DNA of 34,454 nt, taken from positions 1 to 34,454 of the forward strand of contig JAABTN010000033.1 in assembly GCA_011389895.1 (NCBI GenBank), read 5' to 3'. Shown here one piece after another: positions 1 to 8,223 of the stretch. Within the stretch, counting starts at the first letter, position 1. Each line of letters starts with the position of its first letter. Source of the DNA: Maritimibacter sp. GTDB lineage: Bacteria > Pseudomonadota > Alphaproteobacteria > Rhodobacterales > Rhodobacteraceae. Under the pieces are notes generated by a model, which was not told the DNA's origin, searched no databases, and saw only the letters and a list, made by a program, of their open reading frames with translations. The position numbers and the translations under genes were made by a program.

Positions 1-618
1 AAACGTGCGGAAAATGATCCCGACGGGGTGCTCTGGCGGCACGAGATGCACAAGGTCTTCGAGGTCCTGACGGATGCTTATTTCCCGACCGAGACTTTGT
101 ATAACCAGGTTCACACCGCCTTGCGGGTCGATGACCCGCAACTTGCGACCATGCGGGCGCAAGACGCCCTGGAAGCCTGGTATGTGAGAGGCGATCCCAT
201 GAACAAGGTTTTCAGAGCCATGAACGAGGACGCCGATCCTTTGGCCGAACCTTATATGGGAGATTGGCCGGATCTTTATGCCGTTCTGATCGATGTCACA
301 CAGCGGCGCATCGCCCGTCATGCCGTTGAACCCATCGAGCCATATTACACCCTGCAACACCTGCGTGACGACGTTGAAGACGCTTATTTCATGATGGCCG
401 GACATGGCAGACCACCGATGGCGGCCCGGGCCTATCTCGATGCCGCACTGACCCCGTATGGCGAAAAGATTGACTTCACCATGCTGGATGGAAGTGCCGA
501 AGCGCGGCAAATCCGGCTCAGTATCGCAAAATACCAGGCGATCAACGAAGCGGCGAACGGCGCGCCGGTGAGCTGGGCCGAGGGCTATAAGCAATACCTG
601 TCCCGGAATGAAGAATGA
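1..618 (+). CDS. Hypothetical protein, 3' part (5' end outside window)
   Basis: The frame is open from base 1 to the TGA at 616-618, so this is the C-terminal part (at least 205 residues) of a gene that begins upstream. An internal GTG at 28 could be a start, but no Shine-Dalgarno is visible before it. The product looks soluble: it is acidic and rich in Trp, Tyr and Ala, with no signal peptide or membrane segment in the visible part. I recognise no family or catalytic motif. Its stop overlaps the ATG of the next gene (ATGA at 615-618), so the two are probably translated together. Function unknown; coding status is well supported by length, codon use and this coupling. Confidence 0.7.
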   Translation, partial: KRAENDPDGVLWRHEMHKVFEVLTDAYFPTETLYNQVHTALRVDDPQLATMRAQDALEAWYVRGDPMNKVFRAMNEDADPLAEPYMGDWPDLYAVLIDVTQRRIARHAVEPIEPYYTLQHLRDDVEDAYFMMAGHGRPPMAARAYLDAALTPYGEKIDFTMLDGSAEARQIRLSIAKYQAINEAANGAPVSWAEGYKQYLSRNEE

Positions 619-1184
619 CGGCGGGGTCGAAGGCCGCACACTGGCATATCGATATTGCCCCGGCAAAATTTGGCCTGTGGCTGGTGCTGCTCACCGTATG
701 GGTTTTCACCGGGGCGGTGTTTGGCCTTTGGTATCTGGGCGAAGGGCGGCTCGACCCAATCGCATGGGTGCTCATCCTGCCCTTCCCGGTCATCGTATCC
801 TGGTACATGCTGCAGAGCCTGTTGGCGAACAACGGTCGATTGCGCCTTGAACCGGACGGGTTCTGGCGCATTTTGCCGGGCACCCAGCGGGAATTTGTGC
901 ATTGGGATCGGGTGGACCGTTTCGGCACAGGCCTGTTTGGTGACCCGGTGGTGACCGGTATGGGGGTCGTCGTGGCCGAGTTCAGCTATGTTGACGAAGC
1001 CGGCAACCCCAAGACCGACCGGCTGGCCAACAACCTGCCCTATAGCGGCGAAGACCTCGCACGATTGATGGACTATGCCCGCCGACAGGCCGCCCTGAAC
1101 TGGCCGGCACCGCCCGCCAGCCTTGCCGATCTGGCGGCAGCGGCTTTGGACCAAGAAGGGGAGACTTATCAAGTTGATCAGTGA
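615..1184 (+). CDS. Small two-helix membrane protein of unknown function
   Basis: A 189-residue protein. Two hydrophobic helices lie near residues 19-42 and 50-72, followed by a soluble C-terminal half of about 115 residues. That half starts with an RLRLEPDGFW-type beta segment and continues with W-D-R-V and GTGLFGDPVV; this layout resembles bacterial PH-like membrane proteins, but that is only a fold impression. The start is fixed by the 4-bp ATGA overlap with the preceding gene. Its TGA at 1182-1184 in turn overlaps a GTG that opens a 52-codon frame. No catalytic residues are recognised. It sits next to the denitrification island, but nothing in the sequence ties it to nitrogen metabolism. 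Confidence 0.65.
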   Translation: MTAGSKAAHWHIDIAPAKFGLWLVLLTVWVFTGAVFGLWYLGEGRLDPIAWVLILPFPVIVSWYMLQSLLANNGRLRLEPDGFWRILPGTQREFVHWDRVDRFGTGLFGDPVVTGMGVVVAEFSYVDEAGNPKTDRLANNLPYSGEDLARLMDYARRQAALNWPAPPASLADLAAAALDQEGETYQVDQ

Positions 1185-1339
1185 ACAGTGTTCGTGCAGC
1201 GCAATCGTCGCTGACCGGCCCGGCGATGGGCCCTGCCTTGGTTTCAGGCGATCACGCCAAAACGGATACGCCCGACCATTCCGGCACTGCATTGCCCCCC
1301 GTGACGCCCATCATCGCCTCCCTTGCAAGTGTCGCATAA
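1181..1339 (+). CDS. Candidate 52-aa small ORF coupled by GTGA overlap
   Basis: GTG at 1181-1183 overlaps the TGA of the membrane-protein gene, and the frame runs to TAA at 1337-1339, two bases before the convergent nnrU stop. The peptide begins MNSVRAAQSS and ends IIASLASVA. It has no cysteine, and I see no transmembrane segment or known motif. Support is the GTGA coupling and the G/C-rich third positions. Against it, the nearest purine-rich stretch (GGGGAG) is about 16 bases upstream of the GTG, which is too far for a normal ribosome site. It may equally be the 3' untranslated end of the upstream operon. Nothing else is visible in this 157-bp interval. Confidence 0.25.
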   Translation: MNSVRAAQSSLTGPAMGPALVSGDHAKTDTPDHSGTALPPVTPIIASLASVA

Positions 1340-1341
1340 GG

Positions 1342-2016
1342 TCAAAGGGCGGGCACCCCGATGACATATGGGTGGGCCATGATCAGGGCGGCAAATACGG
1401 CCAGGGCGATCAGCCCCCGAATTGTGGCCCCGCGCCAAGACAGCGGCCTTTGAAAACGCGGCGCGGCGTTGCGGGTGGCCTCGAGCGTGGTCCAACGCGT
1501 CGGGCCGAGCTCGCGCCGCTTGCGCCGATCGATCAGCGCGCGCCCGGCAATGGCAAAACTGCCAAGCGCGCCGAACAGGATCACATGGGCCAGATCGCCA
1601 TTCGGCAATAGGTGCACGCCTGCCCAGAGGGCAAGTGCCAGCAGGATCGGATGGCGGGTCCATCGCACGATCCCCGCCCGAGCCGCATCAAAGCTGTCGT
1701 TCCCCGCGCCCCCGAAGGAAAACGGATTGGGCCGCGCGATGCTGAACGCAAGGATCAAACACACCGCGAGCATGCCAAGGTGCGCGACGTGACGCTGCCA
1801 GATCGCCTGGGACCACAGTGGCAGGCGGGGCGCCGCGCCCGCAGCCCAGATCAGGGCGATCAGCATGAAAAGCGAAAGCGCCGCGTAGGCCCATCCGAAA
1901 CCGCGCGGGCCCATCAAGCGGGTCAGGCGCGCCTTGACCGCCGGGCGCAGCGGGAGCGAATGGGTCAAGAAAAAGCCGGCGAAAACAGCGGCAAAACCGA
2001 TCCATCCCATGGTCAT
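1342..2016 (-). CDS. nnrU: NnrU family membrane protein
   Basis: A 224-residue integral membrane protein with about six hydrophobic segments. It matches the NnrU family: N-terminal GFAAVFAGFFLTHSLP, a central FSIARPNPFSFGG loop, and RWTRHPILLALALWAGVHLL followed by a short RRK-R-ELG cytoplasmic segment. NnrU-type proteins occur with nitric oxide reductase genes in Rhodobacter-type denitrifiers and are needed there for normal NO metabolism; their biochemical role is not settled. It is the last gene of the minus-strand nor operon, and its ATG overlaps the nnrS stop (ATGA at 2013-2016). The family assignment is from recognition of the sequence pattern and position. Confidence 0.85.
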   Translation of the reverse strand: MTMGWIGFAAVFAGFFLTHSLPLRPAVKARLTRLMGPRGFGWAYAALSLFMLIALIWAAGAAPRLPLWSQAIWQRHVAHLGMLAVCLILAFSIARPNPFSFGGAGNDSFDAARAGIVRWTRHPILLALALWAGVHLLPNGDLAHVILFGALGSFAIAGRALIDRRKRRELGPTRWTTLEATRNAAPRFQRPLSWRGATIRGLIALAVFAALIMAHPYVIGVPAL

Positions 2017-3200
2017 CGCTCCGGTTTAGGGCGCAAAAGCAATGGGCCGTAAAAAGCCACGAACCCCGCGAAGCCGACGATCCACAAGACCCCGGAAAGA
2101 TGGCTAAGGGCAATATGGGCCGACGACAGGGCACGGGCCAAGACCGCGCCGAACAGGCACAGGTAGATCACCACGGTCGCCGTGTTCGCAGTCAGCGCCC
2201 GACCGGTATGGCCAAGACTGGCGCGTGTCATCACGGCCATGGTCATCGCGCCAATGGCGCCGGCCATCCACAGATGTTGCGACGCGGCGCTGCCGGGCAT
2301 GCCCGCGATCTGGGACAGCCCAAGAGCAAAGGCCCCAACCGGGACAAGGAGATAGGCGGCATGCAAAACCCAAAGCAAGGGCTCGCGCAGCGTGTGATGC
2401 GGTTGCCAGCGGACCTGTCGCGCCAGATGCAAGACCCCCATCGCCAACAAGGCCACCGCAGTCAGAGGCTCAATCGGCCAAAAGACCCAGAGACCCAGCA
2501 CGGGGATTGTTGCCAGCAAGACCAGCTTGTCAAACCGCTGCATCGGCGGCGCGGGGCGCGCGGTCCGGCCGGCTTTTGCCAACCAATTGCGGGTGAAGGA
2601 GGGCACGATCCGCCCGCCGATCACCGCGATCATCATCACCGCGGTCGCGATGCCAAGACGCAGACCAATGCCTTGGGCCGGATAGCCCCCCGTGACGGCC
2701 TCGATATGGAACAGGGCGTTTGCCAGGGTGAAGACCGCGAACAGGGCGAGCACGATCAGGTTGCGCCAGTTTCGCCCAGCGACGATCTCGCGCAGGATCA
2801 GGCCACCCAGCACCACGGGGAACGCAAGGTCAATTCCCGCCGCAAGGCCCGCCGGGATCAGCGCCGAGAACAACACCGCGATCCGTCCGACCACCCAGAG
2901 TGCAAAAAGCGCGGCGAGGCGCCAGCCGACCATCGGCAGGCGGCCTGTCCAATTCGGAACCGCCGTGAGAAGGAACCCGGCCAGAACCGCGCCGAGATAC
3001 CCGAACAGGAACGCATGGGCGTGCCATGACACCGGGTCGAACCGGGTTGGCAGCGTGATCGCCCCCATCAGGGCGGGCAACCACAGCAGCATCGCCAGCA
3101 CGGCCCAGAGCGCGCCGAAAAGAAAGAAGGGCCGAAACCCGAAGCTGAACAACGCCGGCCCCTGCCAGGCGCGCATTTGCTCTGCCGATGTGCTGGCCAT
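2013..3200 (-). CDS. nnrS: NnrS family heme-copper membrane protein
   Basis: A 395-residue polytopic membrane protein with about 12 hydrophobic segments. The N-terminal FSFGFRPFFLFGALWAVLA and WHAHAFLFGYLGAVLAGF segments are hallmarks of the NnrS family. The family is known as an NO-regulated heme- and copper-containing protein that helps cells cope with nitrosative stress. The histidines in the WHAHAF segment and in later helices (for example GVLHLARQVRW, WMAGAIGAMTMAVMTRASLGHTGR) are likely metal ligands. The start was set at ATG 3198-3200 because GGAGG lies six bases upstream; a TTG two codons earlier overlaps that spacing. It follows the 82-aa ORF by two bases and overlaps nnrU by 4 bp, so it belongs to the nor operon and should share its NO control. 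Confidence 0.9.
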   Translation of the reverse strand: MASTSAEQMRAWQGPALFSFGFRPFFLFGALWAVLAMLLWLPALMGAITLPTRFDPVSWHAHAFLFGYLGAVLAGFLLTAVPNWTGRLPMVGWRLAALFALWVVGRIAVLFSALIPAGLAAGIDLAFPVVLGGLILREIVAGRNWRNLIVLALFAVFTLANALFHIEAVTGGYPAQGIGLRLGIATAVMMIAVIGGRIVPSFTRNWLAKAGRTARPAPPMQRFDKLVLLATIPVLGLWVFWPIEPLTAVALLAMGVLHLARQVRWQPHHTLREPLLWVLHAAYLLVPVGAFALGLSQIAGMPGSAASQHLWMAGAIGAMTMAVMTRASLGHTGRALTANTATVVIYLCLFGAVLARALSSAHIALSHLSGVLWIVGFAGFVAFYGPLLLRPKPER

Positions 3201-3202
3201 TT

Positions 3203-3451
3203 TCAACCTCCTGCAGGATCGGACCCCGCGTCCGCTTTATACATGAGTGTTCGTATGTGCCGGGCGAAATACCAGCTTGCCGGGGCCCCGATCACGCAGC
3301 CCAGCCCGATCGACCATGCGGGCGAGGCAACGGGGCCGCCCACCCAGCTGAAGATCAGCGAGGCGAAAAACACGTTGACCGCTGCCGCCCCGGCCCCGAA
3401 GGGGTAGAGTGCAAGGGCGATCTTTTTCGTGGACCAGCCCTGTCGTGTCAT
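3203..3451 (-). CDS. Small two-helix membrane protein in nor operon (NorF-like position)
   Basis: An 82-residue protein with two hydrophobic stretches, IALALYPFGAGAAAVNVFFA and the region around SIGLGCVIGAPASWYFARHI, and a basic N-terminus (MTRQGWSTKK). The start is set at ATG 3449-3451, which overlaps the stop of the 58-aa ORF (ATGA 3448-3451); a frame extending up to 3520 would run back through that gene. Small hydrophobic proteins follow norD in several alphaproteobacterial nor clusters (NorF, or the NnrT-type ORFs of Rhodobacter). This one fits that position, but I cannot say which name is right. It probably assists assembly or stability of NO reductase or NnrS; that is inference from neighbours only. 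Confidence 0.7.
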   Translation of the reverse strand: MTRQGWSTKKIALALYPFGAGAAAVNVFFASLIFSWVGGPVASPAWSIGLGCVIGAPASWYFARHIRTLMYKADAGSDPAGG

Positions 3452-3624
3452 CGGCGCGATACCAACCGCTGCACCACGACCATGGCCACGACAAGGGCCA
3501 GACAGGCCAGCGCATACCAAAATTCGGCGGTGGCGGATTGCGCCTGCGGGATCGGGCGATCATAGCCCTCGGCCAAGGCGGGCGCAGCCAGCAGAGCCGG
3601 GAAAAGGAAAAGAAAACGGCGCAT
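3448..3624 (-). CDS. 58-aa secreted or membrane-anchored small protein between norD and the 82-aa ORF
   Basis: This short frame starts at ATG 3622-3624, one base after the norD stop, and ends at TGA 3448-3450, overlapping the next ATG. The peptide begins MRRFLFLFPALLAAPALAEG, a clear signal peptide or N-terminal anchor, continues EGYDRPIPQAQSATAEFW, then has one hydrophobic helix (YALACLALVVAMVVV) and ends QRLVSRR. The tight coupling on both sides and the clean signal-like start make it a real gene. It resembles the small NnrT-type proteins annotated after norD in Rhodobacteraceae; that name is from memory and uncertain. Likely an inner-membrane accessory of the NO reductase locus. Confidence 0.75.
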   Translation of the reverse strand: MRRFLFLFPALLAAPALAEGYDRPIPQAQSATAEFWYALACLALVVAMVVVQRLVSRR

Positions 3625-3625
3625 G

Positions 3626-5509
3626 TCAGGTCTCCTGTGTCAGGGTGCGGTAGATGTCGGGGAGCGCCTTGGTCAGGCGTTCAGGCGTGGGCAGGAGCGT
3701 GAACCCGCCCCGCCCGAAGATGCGCGCGAACCAGTCCTGTCCATCCGCATCGATGATGATGCCATGCAGGCTGTGGCCCGCGTTCCGGGCCTCGCGCACG
3801 GCCATGTGGCTGTCTTCGATCCCGTGCTGGCCTTCGTAGTGGTCAAGATCGTTGGGCTTGCCGTCGGTCAGCACGATCAACAGCTTTCGCGCGCTCGGCT
3901 CGTCGCCCAGTTGCGCGCTGACATGGCGAATCGCCGCCCCGAGCCGGGTATAATGGCCCGGCTTCAACGCGCCGATATTGGTGATGATATCGGGCGACAT
4001 CGGGTCGTCGAACGCCTTGCAGCGTGTCAGGAAAACCCGGTCTCGGCGCAACGATGAAAACCCCCAGATGCCAAGCCGGTCACCGGCGGCGTCGATCCCG
4101 CCCGCCAAGGCGGCCATGGTTTCGCGCGCGATCTCGATCACGCTCGTGTCACCGATCGCGGCTTCGGTCGAACGCGAGGTGTCAATCAAGAAAGCCACCG
4201 ACAGATCCCGTTCGATACGACGCGCCGATTGCCAGATGCGGTCAGAGCCGCGCCCGGTCGCCATGAGATCGGCGCGCGCGGTCAGCACGGCATCAAGGTC
4301 AAGCTCGGTCCCGTCGACCTGCCGGGGTTGCAGGATGCGGCGCGGGCGCAGGGCTTCGAACTGGCGGCGCACCTCGCGCATCCGGCGCGGGTCGGGTGTG
4401 AAAGCCGGGCCCTCGTGTTGCACGGGCGCATCCAGCACGCGGCAATGTGCCTCCATGTAGCTGCGCGCGCGGTGGTTCCATTCGGGGTAGATGTGGGTGC
4501 CCGCCAGCGCCTCGTGATCCGCGTCGGCGGGTGACAGGTCGAGGTGCAGGCGCAGTCGCGTGGCGACCTTGCGGTCCTGTTTCGACAGGGTGATCCGGTC
4601 CTGATCCTCGGCGGCCTTCTGGGCGTTCTCGTCGTCGTCATCATCGACACTGCGGTTGATGTTCATCGACTCGACCCAGGACAAGATCGATTCGAAGCGA
4701 TGGATGATGAAGCTGTCCTTGCGATTTTGCTGATCCTGGTCCTTGCGCTCACCCAGCTTGCGGTTGGTCCGAGCGGCGGTCGGGGGTGGTGCGGCCGGAT
4801 CGGGCGCTGCGTCTTGCGCCGCGTCGCCGCGACCCGGCGCGGCAAAGCGCAACCAGATCGCAACCGGCGCCATCGGCATGTAGCCGCGCGCGGCGGGGGA
4901 TGGGGTGAGGTCCGGCGTGCTACCGCCGAGCTGTTCCCGGATCGCGGTTTCCAGGGCCGCTTCCTGCGCGGGCCGCATCACGTCGGGGCGCGCTTCGACA
5001 CAATGCCGCGCCATGTCGTCATAGGCCGCGCGCAGACCCGGACAGGCAGCATAGGCGGCATCGGCAGCAGTGGCGTTGGCGCGGATCTGCGCGCAGTCAT
5101 AGGCCGGTCCGTTCCGGTCAATGTCCATCTGCGCGACATCCGCCGTTGCCGCCAAGGCGGTCAGCCAGAAATAGGCGGCGCGGTTGAGGGCCGGGTCCGG
5201 GAAGGCGGTGATGACCGGCGGCAGGGTCAAGCGTTCGCCGTCAAACCGGGCGATCCATTCACGGTCGCGGTCCGCCCCCAGCTTGCGCCGCAGCGGGAGA
5301 CGATGCTGCACCAGCGTCGCCGGGGCTTCGGCCAATTCCACACCCGGCGCACCGCCGAGGCCGCGAAACAGCACCGCCAGACTTGGCCGGACGCAAGCGA
5401 GCGTGATGCCCGCCTCGGGGTGACTGACCGCCGCCCCGATCCCGTTTGCCATATCGTGCCACAGGTTGCCGACCGTCTCTTCCGGGTCCATGAGATCAAG
5501 CAGGTGCAT
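3626..5509 (-). CDS. norD: NorD, VWA-domain activation protein of nitric oxide reductase
   Basis: A 627-residue soluble protein, normal length for NorD. The N-terminal half is helical. A charged linker lies near residues 250-310, including a DDDDDEN acidic run. The C-terminal third is a von Willebrand factor A domain with a MIDAS motif DTSRS at residues 443-447 and a later VLTDGKPND segment. NorD works with the AAA+ ATPase NorQ; the pair is required to produce active cytochrome bc-type NO reductase, probably at the non-heme iron insertion or maturation step. The gene starts four bases after norQ and ends one base before a 58-aa ORF, so it is translated as part of the norCBQD operon. Confidence 0.95.
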   Translation of the reverse strand: MHLLDLMDPEETVGNLWHDMANGIGAAVSHPEAGITLACVRPSLAVLFRGLGGAPGVELAEAPATLVQHRLPLRRKLGADRDREWIARFDGERLTLPPVITAFPDPALNRAAYFWLTALAATADVAQMDIDRNGPAYDCAQIRANATAADAAYAACPGLRAAYDDMARHCVEARPDVMRPAQEAALETAIREQLGGSTPDLTPSPAARGYMPMAPVAIWLRFAAPGRGDAAQDAAPDPAAPPPTAARTNRKLGERKDQDQQNRKDSFIIHRFESILSWVESMNINRSVDDDDDENAQKAAEDQDRITLSKQDRKVATRLRLHLDLSPADADHEALAGTHIYPEWNHRARSYMEAHCRVLDAPVQHEGPAFTPDPRRMREVRRQFEALRPRRILQPRQVDGTELDLDAVLTARADLMATGRGSDRIWQSARRIERDLSVAFLIDTSRSTEAAIGDTSVIEIARETMAALAGGIDAAGDRLGIWGFSSLRRDRVFLTRCKAFDDPMSPDIITNIGALKPGHYTRLGAAIRHVSAQLGDEPSARKLLIVLTDGKPNDLDHYEGQHGIEDSHMAVREARNAGHSLHGIIIDADGQDWFARIFGRGGFTLLPTPERLTKALPDIYRTLTQET

Positions 5510-5513
5510 GTGC

Positions 5514-6308
5514 TTACCCGTAGATCGTCAAAACCAGATCGCGCAGCGCCTGCTGCACGTCCGGCTCATCGCTCAGGGGTTCGATGACCGCGGCCTCTAA
5601 GGCCTGATCGACCCCCACGCCCCCCGCCATGAGCGTGGCGGCATAGATCAGCAGGCGGGTCGAGACGCCCTCCTCCAGATCCATGCCCGACAGGTTGCGG
5701 ATATGTCCGGCCAGCCGCACCAAGGGCGCGACGCGCCCCGGCTCCAACCCGCTTTCCGCCGCAACCACGTCGATTTCCACGTGCGGCTTGGGGAAATCGA
5801 ACGAGATCGACAGAAAGCGCTGGCGGGTCGAAGGTTTCAGCCGCTTGAGCACGTTCTGGTAGCCGGGGTTGTAGCTGGCCACCAGCATGAAGCCCCGGGG
5901 TGCGATCAGCTCTTCACCCGTGCGGTCGATCATCAGGGTGCGGCGGGTGTCGGTCAGCGGGTGCAGAACCACGGTCACGTCCTTGCGCGCCTCGACCACC
6001 TCGTCGAGGTAGCAGATGCCGCCGGTCCGCACGGCCCGCGTCAAGGGCCCGTCGACCCAGACGGTTTCGCCCCCCTTGAGCAGGTAACGCCCGATCAGGT
6101 CCGCCGCCGACAGATCGTCGTGACAGGCCACGGTATAAAGCGGCTTGCCCATCTTCGCGGCCATGTGTTCCACGAAGCGGGTTTTGCCGCAGCCGGTCGG
6201 CCCCTTCAGAAGAAGGGGCAAACCGTTGTCATGGGCCGTCTCGAACAGGTCGCATTCCCGGCCCGTGGGTTCATAGAACGGCAAGGTCAGTGTCTCTTGC
6301 ATGTTCAT
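5514..6308 (-). CDS. norQ: NorQ, MoxR-like AAA+ ATPase
   Basis: A 264-residue AAA+ protein of the MoxR/NorQ/CbbQ type. Walker A is GPTGCGKT at residues 36-43, Walker B ends LDE at 101-103 (GICYLDEV), and the arginine-rich STRQRFLSISFDFP segment near residue 175 follows as in CbbQ/NorQ. Known role: with the VWA partner NorD it forms a chaperone-like complex that activates NO reductase in the cytoplasm. The start ATG 6306-6308 is preceded by GGGAGA, which overlaps the norB stop codon region; norB ends three bases upstream. An internal ATG two codons later is possible but less well spaced. Confidence 0.95.
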   Translation of the reverse strand: MNMQETLTLPFYEPTGRECDLFETAHDNGLPLLLKGPTGCGKTRFVEHMAAKMGKPLYTVACHDDLSAADLIGRYLLKGGETVWVDGPLTRAVRTGGICYLDEVVEARKDVTVVLHPLTDTRRTLMIDRTGEELIAPRGFMLVASYNPGYQNVLKRLKPSTRQRFLSISFDFPKPHVEIDVVAAESGLEPGRVAPLVRLAGHIRNLSGMDLEEGVSTRLLIYAATLMAGGVGVDQALEAAVIEPLSDEPDVQQALRDLVLTIYG

Positions 6309-6311
6309 GGC

Positions 6312-7661
6312 TCATTCTCCCGGAACGGGGTTGGCCGGGCCGGGCGTGATGACCTCGGACTTGCGCACCACGAGGATGGAATAGATGAACAGCAGCGCCC
6401 CGATCACCACCGCCGCCCCGGCACCGAAGCGCATCAGGTAGAAGATCGACAGGCTGTCTTGCACCTCCATGTAATAGTCGCCGATGACGCGCTGCATGTG
6501 TGTCTGGATGGTACCGGCAAAGGTCAGCACGAAGGTCATGAAGGCCATGCCCCCGGTCATCAGCCAGAAGGACGCCATGTTCAGCACTTGGTTGTAGGGT
6601 GCGCGTTCGCGCAGCATCGGCATGGCGTAGGAAAAGAACGCGAGGTTCAAAGCCACATAGGCACCGTAGAAGGCCAAGTGCCCGTGGGCCGCGGTGATCT
6701 GCGTGCCGTGGCTGTAGAAATTCACCCCGTGCAGCGTGTGCAGGAAGCCCCAGACCCCCGCGCCGAAGAAGGCGACAGTGGACGAGCCCAGCGACCACAG
6801 AAGCGCGGCCTTGTTGGGGTGGTTCTTGCGGCCCTTCCAGACCATCACGAAGGCAAAGGACATCATCAGGAAGAAGGGGATCACCTCGAAGGTCGAGAAG
6901 ATTGACCCGACCCATTGCCAATACCCCGGCAGGCCGATCCAGTAGAAATGGTGCCCGGTGCCGAGGATGCCCGAGAAGAGCGCGGTTGCGACGATGACGT
7001 AAAGCCATTTCTCGACCACCTCGCGGTCCACGCCGGTCAGCTTCAAGAGCAGGAAGGCGAGGATCGCGGCCATGACCAGTTCCCATGTCGCCTCGACCCA
7101 GAGATGGACGACGAACCACCAATACATCTTGTCGAGGGACAGGTTGTCGGGGTTGATGAAGGCGAAGATCCACAGGAGCGACAAAAGCCAAAGCCCCATG
7201 AGAAGGACACCCGTGATCGCCGTTTTCTTGCCCGACAGCACCGTCATCGAGATGTTGAACAGGAAGATCAGGGCCGCGACGAGGATGCCGAATTTGACCC
7301 AGAGCGGTTGTTCCAGAAATTCACGCCCGCCATGGATCCCGACAAGGTAGCTGCCCACCGCCCCGAGCGTTCCCACCACGAGGATGATCAGCTGGATATA
7401 GGCCAGCTTGGGTGACCAGATGTCCCGCTCCGCTTCTTCGGGGACAAGGAAATAGGCAGCACCGAAGAAGCCCAGCAGAAGCCAGACAATCAGCGCGTTG
7501 GTGTGGATCATGCGGATCACGTTGAACGGAAGAAGTTCCGAGAGGAAGTTGGGGGCGACGTATATCCATCCGGCCAGCAGCCCGCCCAGCACCTGAATGG
7601 CGAACAGGGCGAGGGCGGCGAGGATATACCAAAATGCCACTTTCTGTGTTTCGTATTTCAT
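6312..7661 (-). CDS. norB: Nitric oxide reductase subunit B (cytochrome b, catalytic)
   Basis: A 449-residue heme-copper-oxidase-fold membrane protein with about 12 helices; length and motifs fit NorB of the cNOR type. It reduces two NO to N2O at a heme b3/non-heme FeB site. H53 in RMIHTNALIVW is at the usual position of a low-spin heme b ligand. HLWVEATWELV gives one FeB histidine and the conserved glutamates, GTGHHFYW gives the two FeB histidines, and TAAHGHLAFYGAY near residue 340 supplies the further heme histidines. There is no N-terminal quinol-oxidising extension, so this is the cytochrome-c-dependent form working with NorC. An AAAGGAAC ribosome site precedes ATG 7659-7661. A 79-bp spacer with no ORF I can support separates it from norC. 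Confidence 0.97.
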   Translation of the reverse strand: MKYETQKVAFWYILAALALFAIQVLGGLLAGWIYVAPNFLSELLPFNVIRMIHTNALIVWLLLGFFGAAYFLVPEEAERDIWSPKLAYIQLIILVVGTLGAVGSYLVGIHGGREFLEQPLWVKFGILVAALIFLFNISMTVLSGKKTAITGVLLMGLWLLSLLWIFAFINPDNLSLDKMYWWFVVHLWVEATWELVMAAILAFLLLKLTGVDREVVEKWLYVIVATALFSGILGTGHHFYWIGLPGYWQWVGSIFSTFEVIPFFLMMSFAFVMVWKGRKNHPNKAALLWSLGSSTVAFFGAGVWGFLHTLHGVNFYSHGTQITAAHGHLAFYGAYVALNLAFFSYAMPMLRERAPYNQVLNMASFWLMTGGMAFMTFVLTFAGTIQTHMQRVIGDYYMEVQDSLSIFYLMRFGAGAAVVIGALLFIYSILVVRKSEVITPGPANPVPGE

Positions 7662-7740
7662 TGGATCGTTCCTTTTTGACGCGCGGGTGTTGGCCGCAAA
7701 CCGGCTCTGGCGCGCGCTTGTCTTCTTGTCCGGCGTCCTC

Positions 7741-8193
7741 TTATCCGGCGTCGTTGGGCGGCCAGCCCTGCGTGTCTGTCTGATCGGCCCAGCGTAAGAA
7801 CTCGGCGAGACCGCGAATGTCTTCGTCGGTCAGGTCATAGGCGGGCATCTGTCGGCGACCGGGAATGCCGCTTGGCTGGCTTTCGATCCAGCCTTTCAGC
7901 ACGTCGAATGCGCCCTCCGGGTCGTCGAGCACGCCCCATCGGGTCATGACGTTGCCGACCTCCGGCGCGAAATAGGCACCCTCGCCGTGCAGGCTGTGGC
8001 AGTTGATGCAGGAGTGTTCCTCCCAGACATGCTTGCCGTGAATGACCGCCTCGCTCAGCTCCATGCCGGCGGTCGAGGTTTGCACCACGTATCGGTGCGA
8101 ATGGACGGTCATCCCCACGAAGACCACGACAAAGAAAATCGAGCCTCCGTAGAAGATGTTGCGCGCCCGGGATTTCGTCAGGAATTCAGCCAT
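7741..8193 (-). CDS. norC: Nitric oxide reductase subunit C (membrane-anchored cytochrome c)
   Basis: A 150-residue protein, normal for NorC. One N-terminal transmembrane helix (about residues 13-30, NIFYGGSIFFVVVFVG) acts as an uncleaved anchor and places the cytochrome c domain in the periplasm. The heme-binding motif is CINCH at residues 62-66, and M116 in RRQMPAY is the likely axial ligand. It passes electrons from soluble cytochrome c or pseudoazurin to NorB. The start is preceded by AAGGAGG with good spacing. It is the first gene of the operon; an NnrR-type box at 8251-8266 with a TAGGAC -10 element lies directly upstream. Confidence 0.96.
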   Translation of the reverse strand: MAEFLTKSRARNIFYGGSIFFVVVFVGMTVHSHRYVVQTSTAGMELSEAVIHGKHVWEEHSCINCHSLHGEGAYFAPEVGNVMTRWGVLDDPEGAFDVLKGWIESQPSGIPGRRQMPAYDLTDEDIRGLAEFLRWADQTDTQGWPPNDAG

Positions 8194-8223
8194 GTTCGGG
8201 CCTCCTTGAGTGCGGGATGCCCT

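Noticed and set aside
5703..6905. 400-aa plus frame opposite norQ and norB
   Set aside because: It overlaps two well-identified genes and has no recognisable domain.
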